Source: Phaeobacter sp. 22II1-1F12B | GTDB taxonomy: Bacteria > Pseudomonadota > Alphaproteobacteria > Rhodobacterales > Rhodobacteraceae | Direction: 5' to 3' | NCBI RefSeq assembly: GCF_002210165.1 | Contig: NZ_AQQP01000006.1 | Coordinates: 1 to 64,000 of the forward strand | DNA: 64,000 bases | In this document: in pieces, positions 42,637-51,642 of the stretch | Layout of the letters: each line of letters begins with the position of its first letter | Numbering within the stretch: the stretch's first letter is position 1 | Notes under the pieces: generated by a model | Told to the model about the DNA's origin: nothing | The model's database searches: none | What the model saw: only the letters and a program-made list of their open reading frames with translations | Program-made: the position numbers and the translations under genes

Positions 42637-44148
42637 TCAGCCGCCCAGTTTCGGTATCCTGTGGCCCTGTCGCGGAAAGCTGACATTGACCGTTTCCATG
42701 TAGAAATCGAAGGACCAGTCGCCCCCGTCGCGCCCGATGCCGCTCGATTTGACCCCGCCGAAAGGCGTCGGCAGATGCCGGATATTCTCCGAATTGACCC
42801 ACATCATACCTGCCTCCAGCGCATCGGTCATGCGCATGGCCCGGTCCAGATCCGAGGTCCAGAGATAGGCGGCCAGCCCATATGGCACGTCATTTGCAAT
42901 GCGCAGCGCGTCCTCCTCGTCCCGGAACGGGATCGCCGTCAGCACCGGCCCGAAAATCTCCTCCTGAGATATCGCCATATCGCTCGTCGCCCCGGTGAAC
43001 AGGGTCGGGCGCACGTAACACCCTTCACTCCCGACCTTCTCGCCCCCGGCCGCGATGGTCGCGCCCTCTTTTCTGGCGGTCTCGAAATAGGACAGCACCT
43101 TCTTTTCGTGCTCCGGATGGATCAGCGGCCCGACCACCGTGTCCGGGTCCAGCGGATGCCCCACCTTGATCCGTTCCGCCACCTCGGCGACGCGACGGGT
43201 GACCTCATCATAAATGCTCTCCTGCACCAACAGCCGCGATGACGACGTGCAGCGCTCGCCATTCAGCGAATAGATCATGAAAGCCGCCGCATCCACCGCG
43301 CGCTCCAGATCCGCATCTTCGAACACGATCACCGGGTTCTTGCCACCAAGCTCGAAATGCACCCGCTTCAGCGTCGCCGCCCCCTGCGCCATGATCATCG
43401 ACCCCGTGCGGCTCTCTCCGACAAAGGCAATCGCCTTGATGCCGGGATGTTCGGTCAGCGCCTTGCCCGCTTCCTCGCCCAGCCCGTTCACCACGTTCAG
43501 CACGCCCTTGGGCAGACCTGCGCTTTCGGCGATCTCAACCAGCAGCTTCGCGGTCATCGGCGAAAACTCCGCCGGCTTATGCACCACCGTGCAACCCGAG
43601 GCGAGCGCCGGGGCGATCTTCCAAGTAGAGAGCATGAACGGCGTGTTCCACGGCGTGATCACCCCCACCGGACCGATCGGACGGCGCGAGGTCACGTTCA
43701 TCTGCGTCGGAGTGCGCAGCGCCTGCCCATCCTCGGCCCCCGGCGCCTGATCCGCGAAATAGCGGAAATTCGCGGCACCCCGCACCGCCGCCTTGGACAT
43801 GAAGCGCAGCGCCTGCCCGGTATCGAGGCTCTCGACCAAGGCGATCTCCTCCGCCCGCGACTCGATGGCCTCGGCCACCCGGATCAGGATGCGGCGGCGC
43901 TCCGCTCCCGGCGTTCCCGCCCAGCCCGGAAAGGCCGCCTTGGCCGCCTGCACCGCGCGATCCACATCCTCCGCCCCGCTACGCGCGACCTCGGCAAGCG
44001 GCGCAAGATCCACGGGCGACAGGGTCTCAAACAGCCCACCCGATGCCGCACCGACCGTCTCGCCATCGATATGGTTCAGCACACCCCGTTCGCGAAACGG
44101 CGCCGCATAGCCCATCGCCTTTTCGATATTCTCGTCCAGAGCACTCAT
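42637..44148 (-). CDS. hpaE: 5-carboxymethyl-2-hydroxymuconate semialdehyde dehydrogenase
   Basis: A 503-residue aldehyde dehydrogenase. Catalytic Glu lies in VHFELGGKNPVIV, catalytic Cys in LNGERCTSSSRLLVQES, and the NAD fold in SRTGSMIMAQGAATL. Position between hpaF and hpaD assigns it to oxidation of CHMS to CHM. ATG 44148 is used, with GGAGGAG upstream; codons further upstream lie in the hpaF gene. The start overlaps the hpaF stop by four bases. NAD is the expected cofactor. Confidence 0.92.
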   Translation of the reverse strand: MSALDENIEKAMGYAAPFRERGVLNHIDGETVGAASGGLFETLSPVDLAPLAEVARSGAEDVDRAVQAAKAAFPGWAGTPGAERRRILIRVAEAIESRAEEIALVESLDTGQALRFMSKAAVRGAANFRYFADQAPGAEDGQALRTPTQMNVTSRRPIGPVGVITPWNTPFMLSTWKIAPALASGCTVVHKPAEFSPMTAKLLVEIAESAGLPKGVLNVVNGLGEEAGKALTEHPGIKAIAFVGESRTGSMIMAQGAATLKRVHFELGGKNPVIVFEDADLERAVDAAAFMIYSLNGERCTSSSRLLVQESIYDEVTRRVAEVAERIKVGHPLDPDTVVGPLIHPEHEKKVLSYFETARKEGATIAAGGEKVGSEGCYVRPTLFTGATSDMAISQEEIFGPVLTAIPFRDEEDALRIANDVPYGLAAYLWTSDLDRAMRMTDALEAGMMWVNSENIRHLPTPFGGVKSSGIGRDGGDWSFDFYMETVNVSFPRQGHRIPKLGG

Positions 44149-44549
44149 GTTTTCTCCTCCCGGCCCGGTCCCGATAGCCGCGCGTGTATGGGTGTATCCT
44201 TCCAGCTCAGCGCCGGGTCCGACACGCGGATCTCCAGCGAAAGCGCAAAATGCGGTGTCGCAAGCGCCTCGGCCAGAACCGACTGCGCCGCGTTGAACAC
44301 ATGCTGCCCGGCCGCCTGAAGAACCTCCTCGGACCGGCCAGCGCCGACACTCAGAAACAGCGCGGCAAAATCGTTCTCCGCCAGCCCGTCCGCAACAATC
44401 GCATGATCGGCCCGAAAGGCCCGCACCCGGATTCCCGCCAGCGGAAAGATCCCGGTCTCGATCATCGCCACCCGCAGCGCCTCGCAAAGCGCCGCGATGG
44501 ATACCCGCCGTTCAAGCCCGGCGGAATACTCGATTCGCAAATGCGGCAT
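44145..44549 (-). CDS. hpaF: 5-carboxymethyl-2-hydroxymuconate delta-isomerase
   Basis: A 134-residue CHMI-type tautomerase-like isomerase. After Met removal the N-terminal residue is Pro (MPHLRIEYSAG), the catalytic base of this superfamily. Further features are IFPLAGIRVRAFRADHAIVADG, and SWKDTPIHARLS. It converts 5-carboxymethyl-2-hydroxymuconate to 5-oxopent-3-ene-1,2,5-tricarboxylate. ATG 44549 is chosen over ATG 44567, as the catalytic Pro must follow Met. It is the first gene of the hpa operon, 28 bases after the palindrome at 44577-44588. Confidence 0.92.
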   Translation of the reverse strand: MPHLRIEYSAGLERRVSIAALCEALRVAMIETGIFPLAGIRVRAFRADHAIVADGLAENDFAALFLSVGAGRSEEVLQAAGQHVFNAAQSVLAEALATPHFALSLEIRVSDPALSWKDTPIHARLSGPGREEKT

Positions 44550-44576
44550 CCCTGTCTCCCCGGCCACAGCATGTAC

Positions 44577-44588
44577 TTAACATGTTAA
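44577..44588. promoter_or_regulatory. Perfect palindrome TTAACATGTTAA upstream of hpaF
   Basis: TTAACATGTTAA at 44577-44588 lies 28 bases before the hpaF start and is embedded in TA-rich sequence that could be the -10 region on the minus strand (ATTATATTAAC). Its length and core fit MarR-family operators such as those reported for HpaR-type repressors. The cognate regulator gene is not in the window. Confidence 0.55.
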
Positions 44589-44666
44589 TATAATCTCTCC
44601 CTGTCAATCCCTTTCCACGCCCCGCCTCACCAGCATAAGCGGAAATCCCGCGCCCGGTCAGCCCTT

Positions 44667-44729
44667 GCTTCTTTGGGTCTTCAAATATCCCGGGGGGCCG
44701 CGCCCCGGCGCGGCGGGGCAGAGCCCCTT
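44667..44729 (-). repeat. Intergenic palindromic repeat, copy A
   Basis: On the minus strand it reads GGGGCTCTGCCCC ... GGCCCCCCGGGATATTTGAAG, between hpaF and the divergent kinase. It matches copy B at 56793-56852, which reads CGCTGCCCCCCGGCC ... CCCCCCGGAGTATTTGAGG. The pattern (G-run, CTGCCCC hairpin, CCCCGG(A/G)(G/A)TATTTGA, AAGAG-type tail) is an intergenic repeat known to me from Rhodobacteraceae genomes. Confidence 0.6.
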
Positions 44730-44801
44730 CGCCCCTTGCTGCCCCCACCCGCCCTGTGACAGGATAGGTGACTTCCCCGCAGACCTTTTGCGACAGCACA
44801 G

Positions 44802-45587
44802 ATGTCCATGACCGACAGCCCAAATACCCCCGACTGGATCGCCGCAGATACCTCACACACGCCGCCCCGCGCCTGGGCGATGAAGGCCACGTGCGCGCTC
44901 GGAACCAGTGAAAACACCCTCGACGACCTCCACCAGCAATTCCCGGCCGCCCCCCTGCTGCAAAGCACCGATCCGGAGGCTCCGCAGGTCAAGCTGCCCT
45001 GCAAACCGCTCGACCTGCCAGCACAGGCCCTTGGCGGCAACCGCTTCACGCTCCCCGCGCTCGCCGCCAGCGACCAGCCCCCGATCACGTCGCTCCTCGC
45101 GCCTGCCCGTGGTTTCCTGTCGCTGAACCCGGGATGGGATGGCGTGCTCTGCGTCACCGGCCCGCGCAGCCACTGGGCCCATATCAGCGCCGATGAAATC
45201 GTCTCCGTGCAGTCCTTCCTCACCGGCGATCTCCTCGCCGCCCTGCGCGCCACCCCGGCGCTCTCGCATCTGGACGACACACCACAGGACGATGCCGTTT
45301 TCCTCGACGCCGTCAGCGAAACCATGTCCCGTCCCGAACGCCTCGCCGCGCGGCTGGCAACGGCCACGTCCACCAACCAGCTTGCCGGTCTGCTGATCGG
45401 CGCGGAACTGGCCGCCGCCCGCCCGTATTGGCTTGGCCAGCAGGTCGCGGTGATCGGCCAGCCTCCCCTCGCTGACCTCCAGACCAAAGCGCTCGAGGCG
45501 CAAGGCGTACCGGTCACCCGCACCGACGAACCCACCATGATCCGCGCCGGTCTCGCCACCGCCCGGGCCGAGCTGCAGACAAACTGA
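44802..45587 (+). CDS. 2-dehydro-3-deoxygalactonokinase-like protein
   Basis: A 261-residue protein with the C-terminal region of DgoK, FLSLNPGWDGVLCVTGPRSHWA and GAELAAARPYWLGQQ, which in DgoK form the sugar and phosphate binding part. The expected N-terminal nucleotide loop DWGTTNLRAW is changed to ADTSHTPPRAW, with the Gly-Thr-Thr lost. The family enzyme phosphorylates 2-keto-3-deoxygalactonate; here catalysis could be lost or changed, or the protein may bind a sugar acid only. Start 44802 (44808 possible) has no clear ribosome-binding site. The last base of its stop codon is the first base of the LysR ATG. Confidence 0.7.
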   Translation: MSMTDSPNTPDWIAADTSHTPPRAWAMKATCALGTSENTLDDLHQQFPAAPLLQSTDPEAPQVKLPCKPLDLPAQALGGNRFTLPALAASDQPPITSLLAPARGFLSLNPGWDGVLCVTGPRSHWAHISADEIVSVQSFLTGDLLAALRATPALSHLDDTPQDDAVFLDAVSETMSRPERLAARLATATSTNQLAGLLIGAELAAARPYWLGQQVAVIGQPPLADLQTKALEAQGVPVTRTDEPTMIRAGLATARAELQTN

Positions 45588-46495
45588 TGTCCTTCACGAT
45601 CAAACAGCTCGAAGCCTTTGTCTGGATCGCGGACATCGGCAGTTTTCGCGGTGCGGCCGAGCGGCTGAACACGACCCAGCCCAATATTTCCGCCCGGATC
45701 GCGGCGCTGGAATCGGCGCTGAACGTCTCGCTGATGACCCGCGACGCGGGCTCGGTCCGGCTCACCGCAAAGGGCCGCGACCTGCTGGAACATGCCCGCG
45801 CGATCCTGCGCCAGACCGACGCGCTGATCGCCGCCTCGGGCGAACTTGGCCTCTATGACGGGGCCCTGCGCCTCGGCGTGACCGAGATGATCATGCACAC
45901 ATGGCTGCGCGATTTCATGCGCGCCTTCCGCGAGGAATTCCCCAAGATCAGCGTCGAGCTCACCGTCGACATGTCCGCGCGGCTCGAAGAGGACCTCTTC
46001 TCGCACCGCATCGACCTCGCGCTGCAGAACGGCCCGTTCTCCCGCAGCGCCACCGGCACCGCTGCGCTCGGGCGTTACCCGCTGATCTGGGTCGCCTCCC
46101 CCAATCTCGACCTCGCGACGGATCGGCCCCTCACGGTCGACGACATGGCCCGGCACCCGATCCTCACCCATGCCCGCGGCACCCGCCAGCACGAAGAAGT
46201 GCTCGCCCATTTCCGGGCCGAACGCAGCAACGCCCATCTGGTCCCCTCCTCTAACCTCGCGGCAGGCAAGCAGATGGCGGTCGACAGCATGGGCGTCGCC
46301 GCCCTTCCCGCCGCGATGGTGTCCAAGGAACTCGCCAGCAATGCCCTGCGCCAGCTCAACTACAGCTGGCAGCCTGACGATCTCGATTTCGTCGCGCGAT
46401 ACGATGCCCACACCGCCGGGCTCTATGTCCAGCGCGCCGCCAATCTTGCTAGTCAGGTCGCGCTGACCTACCAGCGCAACGCCCCCCTCTACTGA
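45587..46495 (+). CDS. LysR family transcriptional regulator
   Basis: A 302-residue LysR regulator with an N-terminal helix-turn-helix (QLEAFVWIADIGSFRGAAER, TTQPNISARIAALE) and a substrate-binding-like effector domain (LRLGVTEMIMHTWLRDFM). Start ATG 45587 overlaps the upstream stop by one base, so it is translated with the kinase-like gene. It precedes hyuA by 115 bases, separated by an AT-rich palindrome, and probably regulates the hydantoinase operon and/or the upstream gene. Its effector could be a hydantoin, a lactam or a sugar acid. Confidence 0.92.
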   Translation: MSFTIKQLEAFVWIADIGSFRGAAERLNTTQPNISARIAALESALNVSLMTRDAGSVRLTAKGRDLLEHARAILRQTDALIAASGELGLYDGALRLGVTEMIMHTWLRDFMRAFREEFPKISVELTVDMSARLEEDLFSHRIDLALQNGPFSRSATGTAALGRYPLIWVASPNLDLATDRPLTVDDMARHPILTHARGTRQHEEVLAHFRAERSNAHLVPSSNLAAGKQMAVDSMGVAALPAAMVSKELASNALRQLNYSWQPDDLDFVARYDAHTAGLYVQRAANLASQVALTYQRNAPLY

Positions 46496-46511
46496 ACCGA
46501 CTCAAGATAAT

Positions 46512-46534
46512 TTTTTTCTATCCAATAGAAAAAA
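46512..46534. promoter_or_regulatory. AT-rich palindrome between lysR-type gene and hyuA
   Basis: TTTTTTCTAT (46512-46521) and ATAGAAAAAA (46525-46534) pair perfectly around a three-base loop. It could be a LysR operator (T-N11-A type pattern within an inverted repeat), or a terminator after the regulator gene, or both. It lies 77 bases before hyuA. Confidence 0.5.
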
Positions 46535-46610
46535 TCAAATAATTTGCGCTGATCCACTGCCGCCCCTAGCGTGGCCGCAACGAACAGCAACGCGCAAGGT
46601 GACAGGTAAC

Positions 46611-48689
46611 ATGGCAGCGTCTTCAATCCGTATGGGCATCGACATCGGTGGCACCTTCACCGACGTGGTGGTCGAGGTCGACGGAACTCCCTATTCCACC
46701 AAGGTTCTGACCACCTATGCCGCCCCCGAGGACGCCATCATCGAAGGCATCCACCGCGTCTGCAAATCCGCCGGGATCACCCCGGGCGACATCACCCAGA
46801 TCATCCACGGCACGACGCTCGCCACCAACGCGCTGATCGAACGGCGCGGCGCCAAAACCGCGCTGATCACCACAAAGGGTTTCCGCGACGTGATCGAAAT
46901 GCGCACCGAAAGCCGGTTCGAGCAATACGATCTCAACCTGACCCTGCCCGAACCGCTGCTTGCCCGGCAGGACCGCTTCACCCTGACCGAGCGTATGGAC
47001 GCCCAAGGCAACGTGCTGATCCCGCTCGACCGCGCCGAGATCGAGGAACTGGTCGCCGAGCTGAAAGAGGCCGAATTCACCTCTATCGCCGTCGGCCTGC
47101 TGCACTCCTATCAGAACGACGCCCACGAAAAACTGGTGCGCGAGGTCCTGACTGAAAAGATGCCCGAGGCAATGGTCTCGCTCTCCTGCGAGGTCAGCCC
47201 CCAGATGCGCGAATACGAGCGTTTCAATACCGTGGTCGCGAACGCCTATATCAAGCCGCTGATCAAAAGCTATCTCGGCCGGCTCGAGGCCCGCCTGCGC
47301 GACGAAGGCGTCACCTGCCCGGTCTTCCTCATGCACTCCGGCGGCGGCATCATCTCCATCGACAGCGCCGCTGAATTCCCCGTGCGTCTGGTCGAATCCG
47401 GCCCCGCAGGCGGCGCGGTATTTGCCGCGAACATCGCCGCGCGCTACGGGCTCGACCGGGTGCTTTCCTTCGACATGGGCGGCACCACGGCCAAGATCTG
47501 CCTGATCCGCGACCAGACCCCGAAGACAGCCCGCGTGTTCGAGGTCGCCCGCACCTACCGTTTCAAAAAAGGCTCGGGCATGCCGATCTCGATCCCGGTG
47601 ATCGACATGGTGGAAATCGGCGCCGGCGGTGGCTCGCTTGCCCATGTGGACGCGATGCGCCAGATCCGCGTCGGCCCGGAATCCGCAGGCTCCGAACCCG
47701 GCCCCGCCTGCTATGGACGTGGCGGCGACCGTCCTGCCGTGACGGATGCCGACCTGACGCTGGGCAAGCTCGATCCCGAGAACTTTGCTGGCGGTTCGAT
47801 CCCCCTCTACCCCGAGAAATCGGCGACAGCCCTGAACAGCGTCATCGGCGAAACCCTCGACATGCAAGCGCAAGAGGCCGCTTTCGGCCTCGCCGAAGTC
47901 GTGGATGAAAACATGGCCAATGCTGCCCGCGTCCACGCGGTGGAAAACGGCGAGGACCTTGCCGATTATACCATGATCGCCTTCGGCGGCGCAGCCCCGC
48001 TCCACGCGGGCCGCCTCTGCGAAAAACTCGGCGTCTCCCGCTGCCTCGTCCCGCCGGGGGCGGGCGTCGGCTCCGCCATCGGCTTCCTGCGCGCGCCCTT
48101 CAGCTTCGAAGCCAACCGCTCGGTCTATATGCGGCTTTCCGACATGAACCCGGAAACCGTCAGCACGCTGATTGACGAGTTACGCGCGGAATCCACCAAA
48201 TTCGTGCGCTCCTGTGACGCCACTGCCGACATCGCCTGCGAATACAAGGTCTACATGCGCTACGCCGGTCAGGGCTGGGAAATCCCGGTCGTCCTGTCCG
48301 AAGAAGACGCCGCCAACCCGCGCGCCGAGCGTTTCCAGGAGCTGTTCGAGGCCGATTATACACAACTCTTCAGCCGCACCGTCGAAGGGCTCGACATCGA
48401 AATCACAGTCTGGTCGGTCAATGCCACAACGCCCCCGCAGCCGGTCACGACCGTTGCGGAAGAATCCGGCATAACCCCTGTCGAGGCCACGCTAAAACGC
48501 GAGATCTTCGATCCCGCTCTTGGCGCGCCCGCCAGCGCCGCTATTGTCCAGCGCAAGGACATGACGGCAGGCGATCAGGTCGCGGGCCCCGCCGCGATCA
48601 CCGAAGACGAAACCACCATCATCGTCCCCTCCAGCCGCGCCGCCACCCGCCGCTCGGATGGATGTATCGACCTGACCGTGAAAGGATAA
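46611..48689 (+). CDS. hyuA: Hydantoinase/oxoprolinase subunit A
   Basis: A 692-residue ATP-dependent cyclic amide hydrolase subunit (HyuA/5-oxoprolinase N-terminal type). The ASKHA nucleotide motifs are present: GIDIGGTFTDVVVEVDG at the N-terminus, ILFG-like LVESGPAGGAVFAANIAA, and FDMGGTTAKICLIRDQ. Substrates include N-methylhydantoin, 5-oxoproline and acetone-type carboxylations, so the reaction is not fixed by the family. ATG 46611 has AAGGTGACAGG upstream; GTG 46599 is also in frame. It precedes hyuB by five bases, and the pair forms the heteromer. Confidence 0.88.
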   Translation: MAASSIRMGIDIGGTFTDVVVEVDGTPYSTKVLTTYAAPEDAIIEGIHRVCKSAGITPGDITQIIHGTTLATNALIERRGAKTALITTKGFRDVIEMRTESRFEQYDLNLTLPEPLLARQDRFTLTERMDAQGNVLIPLDRAEIEELVAELKEAEFTSIAVGLLHSYQNDAHEKLVREVLTEKMPEAMVSLSCEVSPQMREYERFNTVVANAYIKPLIKSYLGRLEARLRDEGVTCPVFLMHSGGGIISIDSAAEFPVRLVESGPAGGAVFAANIAARYGLDRVLSFDMGGTTAKICLIRDQTPKTARVFEVARTYRFKKGSGMPISIPVIDMVEIGAGGGSLAHVDAMRQIRVGPESAGSEPGPACYGRGGDRPAVTDADLTLGKLDPENFAGGSIPLYPEKSATALNSVIGETLDMQAQEAAFGLAEVVDENMANAARVHAVENGEDLADYTMIAFGGAAPLHAGRLCEKLGVSRCLVPPGAGVGSAIGFLRAPFSFEANRSVYMRLSDMNPETVSTLIDELRAESTKFVRSCDATADIACEYKVYMRYAGQGWEIPVVLSEEDAANPRAERFQELFEADYTQLFSRTVEGLDIEITVWSVNATTPPQPVTTVAEESGITPVEATLKREIFDPALGAPASAAIVQRKDMTAGDQVAGPAAITEDETTIIVPSSRAATRRSDGCIDLTVKG

Positions 48690-48694
48690 CGGAT

Positions 48695-50404
48695 ATGGCA
48701 AGCCGCAACTCTACCGTCTCCAATCAGGTCATGTGGAACCGTCTGATCTCGGTCGTCGAGGAACAGGCGCAGGCGCTCGTACGCACCGCCTTTTCCACCT
48801 CGGTGCGCGAAGCGGGCGACCTCTCCGCCGGGGTCTATGACCGCGAGGGCCGCATCCTCGCCCAGGCCGTCACCGGCACGCCGGGCCATGTGAACGCGAT
48901 GGCCGATGCCGTCGGTCACTTCATCCGCCGCATCGGCCGCGACCACATGTTCGAAGGCGACGTCTATATCACCAACGACCCGTGGGAAGGCACCGGCCAC
49001 CTGCATGACTTCACCGTGGTCACCCCCTCTTTCCTCGACGGCCAGCTCGTCGGCTTCTTCGCCTGCACGGCCCATGTGGTCGACGTGGGCGGGCGCGGCT
49101 TCGGTGCCGATGCCAATTCCGTCTACGAGGAAGGCATCCATATCCCGATCATGAAATTCGCCGAAAAAGGCACTGTCGATCAGACACTTGTGAGGATCAT
49201 CCGTTCCAACGTGCGCGAACCCGACCAGCTGATCGGCGACATCTACGCGCTCGCGTCGTGCAACGAAACCGGCCACCGCCGGCTTGTCGACATGATGGGC
49301 GAATTCGGCCTTGCCGATCTCACGGGCATCTCCGACTTCATCCTCGAAAACTCCCGCCGCGCCACGCTCGAGAGGATCAAGGCCCTGCCCCGGCAGGAAG
49401 CCAGCGGCGAAATGATCATCGACGGCTATGACCAGCCGATCACGCTCAAGGTCCGCATCAAGGTCGAGGAAGACCGCATTCTCTGCGATTTCGACGGCAC
49501 CTCCGGCATCGACCGCAAGGGCATCAACGTCCCGCTGGTCTATACCAAGGCCTATGCCTGCTACGCGCTGAAATGCGCCATCGCGCCGGAAATCCCGAAC
49601 AACGCCGCTTCGCTGGCCCCGTTCGAGATCACCGCCCCCGAAGATACCATCGTCAACGCCGTGCATCCTGCACCGGTCGCGCTGCGCCACGTGATCGGCC
49701 ACATGATCCCCGATACGGTCTATGACGCGCTCGACAAGATCCTGCCGGAAACCGTACCCTCCGAAGGCGCAGGGTGTCTCTGCAACTTTCAGGTCTCGCT
49801 GCGCCCCGCCAGCGCTGCCGCCCGCGCCGCCGGTGCCCGCCGCGCCGAGGTGCTGACCTTCAACTCCGGTGGCTCCGGCGCCCGGCCCACGCTCGACGGC
49901 ATGAACGCCACCGCCTTCCCCTCGGGCGTGATGACCATGCCGGTCGAAGCGACCGAACAGGTCGGTCCCGTCATCATCTGGCGGAAAGAGCTGCGCCCCG
50001 ATTCCGGCGGTGCAGGCAAGTATCGCGGCGGTCTTGGCCAGCACATGGAAGTCGGCGCAACCACCGGGCACGAGTTTGACTTTCAGGCAATGTTCGACCG
50101 GGTGAACCACCCCGCACGGGGCCGGGCAGGCGGCGCGGACGGCGCCCCCACCACGATCGCGCAGGACGACGGCACCGCGATGAAGGGCAAGGGCAAGCAA
50201 TATGTCCCCGAAGGCCGCCGCGTCATGCTCTCTTTCCCCGGCGGCGCAGGCTATGGCAACCCGGTCGAACGGGATCCGGCACTGGTCAAACGCGACCTCG
50301 CCCGCGGCTACATCTCTGCCGAGGCTGCCCGAGACACCTATGGCCTGAGCCAGTCAGACATCGACGCGGTCACCGCCGCCGTCAAAGCAGGAGAGCCTGT
50401 ATGA
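48695..50404 (+). CDS. hyuB: Hydantoinase/oxoprolinase subunit B
   Basis: A 569-residue HyuB-type subunit. Landmarks are TAFSTSVREAGDLSAGVYD near the N-terminus, YITNDPWEGTGHLHDFTVV, and GGAGYGNPVERDP near the C-terminus. Subunit B has the amide-bond or carboxylation site. ATG 48695 is used, with GGAT upstream. It overlaps the FAD oxidoreductase gene by four bases (ATGA), linking the hydrolytic product to oxidation. I cannot name its substrate. Confidence 0.88.
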   Translation: MASRNSTVSNQVMWNRLISVVEEQAQALVRTAFSTSVREAGDLSAGVYDREGRILAQAVTGTPGHVNAMADAVGHFIRRIGRDHMFEGDVYITNDPWEGTGHLHDFTVVTPSFLDGQLVGFFACTAHVVDVGGRGFGADANSVYEEGIHIPIMKFAEKGTVDQTLVRIIRSNVREPDQLIGDIYALASCNETGHRRLVDMMGEFGLADLTGISDFILENSRRATLERIKALPRQEASGEMIIDGYDQPITLKVRIKVEEDRILCDFDGTSGIDRKGINVPLVYTKAYACYALKCAIAPEIPNNAASLAPFEITAPEDTIVNAVHPAPVALRHVIGHMIPDTVYDALDKILPETVPSEGAGCLCNFQVSLRPASAAARAAGARRAEVLTFNSGGSGARPTLDGMNATAFPSGVMTMPVEATEQVGPVIIWRKELRPDSGGAGKYRGGLGQHMEVGATTGHEFDFQAMFDRVNHPARGRAGGADGAPTTIAQDDGTAMKGKGKQYVPEGRRVMLSFPGGAGYGNPVERDPALVKRDLARGYISAEAARDTYGLSQSDIDAVTAAVKAGEPV

Positions 50405-51606
50405 GTGCAAAACTGCCCTCGGCCCCGAAACATAACAGTTACGATGTGATCATCGTCGGCGGTGCCATGTATGGTGCCGCCGTTTCGTGGTGGTTGACCA
50501 AGATCGGTTTCGATGGCCGCGTGCTGGTTGTCGAGCGTGACCCGAATTACGAATTCGCCTCGACCTCGCACACCAACAGTTGCATCCGCCAGCAATACAG
50601 CCAGGAAATCAACGTAAAGATCTCGCAATACGGGGCCGAGTTCATCAAGAATTTCCGCGAGGAAATCGGCAACCCCGAGGCCCCCACGCTCGCCCTGCAA
50701 AGCTTTGGCTACATGTACCTCGCCAGCACCCCGGCCTTTGCCGACGCCCTGCGCGCGGCCCATGCGGTGCAATCGGCCATGGGCGCGGCAACCGAACACA
50801 TGAGCCGCAAGCAGATCGCCGCCGCCTACCCGTTCTACAACCTCGAAGACATCCTCGTCGGCAACCACAACCTCGTGGACGAGGGCTATTTCGACGGCGG
50901 CACCATGTTCGACTGGTTCCGCCGCGCGGGCCGGGCAAACGGGATCGAATACATCGCCAACGAAGTTACCGGCATGACAGTGGACAATGCCAAGGTGCAG
51001 AGCATCCACCTGGAATCCGGCGAGAAAATCGCCTGCGGTCAGGTCGTGAACGCATCTGGCCCCCGCGCCGCGCTGACCGCGCAAATGGCCGGGATCAGCA
51101 TCCCCGTCGAGCCGCGCAAGCGTTTCACCTTTATCTTTGCCGCCGAGAAACCGCTGTCGCAGGATCTGCCGCTGACCATCGACCCTTTGGGCGTGCACAT
51201 GCGCACCGACGGGCGCTATTACATGGCCGGCTGCCCCCCGTTCGAGGACCCCACCGCGCCCTTTGACGACTTCGCGATGGATCATTCCATCTGGGAGGAA
51301 AAGGTCTGGCCCGCCATCGCCCACCGCATCCCGCAGTTCGAGGCAATCAAGCTGATCAATTCATGGGCCGGTCATTATGCCTATAACACCTTTGATCAGA
51401 ACGCGATTGTCGGCCCGCACCCCGAGATCACCAATTTCCATTTCGTGAACGGCTTTTCGGGGCACGGGCTGCAACAGGCCCCTGCGATCGGTCGCGGCAT
51501 GGCCGAATATCTGGCCTATGGCGAATATCGAAGCATGGATATGAGCCCCTTTGCCTTTGAGCGGATCGCCAATAACGCTTCCCTGCTTGAAAAAGCGGTG
51601 ATCTGA
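50401..51606 (+). CDS. FAD-dependent oxidoreductase (DadA/sarcosine oxidase type)
   Basis: A 401-residue amine- or amino-acid oxidase-type flavoprotein. The dinucleotide loop is IIVGGAMYGAAVSWWL; further features are TSHTNSCIRQQYSQE (near the flavin), and the C-terminal FVNGFSGHGLQQAPAIG, found in glycine/sarcosine oxidase-like enzymes. It starts in the hyuB stop. One idea is that HyuAB opens a cyclic amide or N-methylhydantoin, and this enzyme oxidises the released amino or N-methylamino acid. The fit with the dehydrogenase downstream is not clear. Confidence 0.88.
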   Translation: MSAKLPSAPKHNSYDVIIVGGAMYGAAVSWWLTKIGFDGRVLVVERDPNYEFASTSHTNSCIRQQYSQEINVKISQYGAEFIKNFREEIGNPEAPTLALQSFGYMYLASTPAFADALRAAHAVQSAMGAATEHMSRKQIAAAYPFYNLEDILVGNHNLVDEGYFDGGTMFDWFRRAGRANGIEYIANEVTGMTVDNAKVQSIHLESGEKIACGQVVNASGPRAALTAQMAGISIPVEPRKRFTFIFAAEKPLSQDLPLTIDPLGVHMRTDGRYYMAGCPPFEDPTAPFDDFAMDHSIWEEKVWPAIAHRIPQFEAIKLINSWAGHYAYNTFDQNAIVGPHPEITNFHFVNGFSGHGLQQAPAIGRGMAEYLAYGEYRSMDMSPFAFERIANNASLLEKAVI

Positions 51607-51642
51607 GGGCAGGCATACTCCGGTAAAAAGGAGATATCCGAT

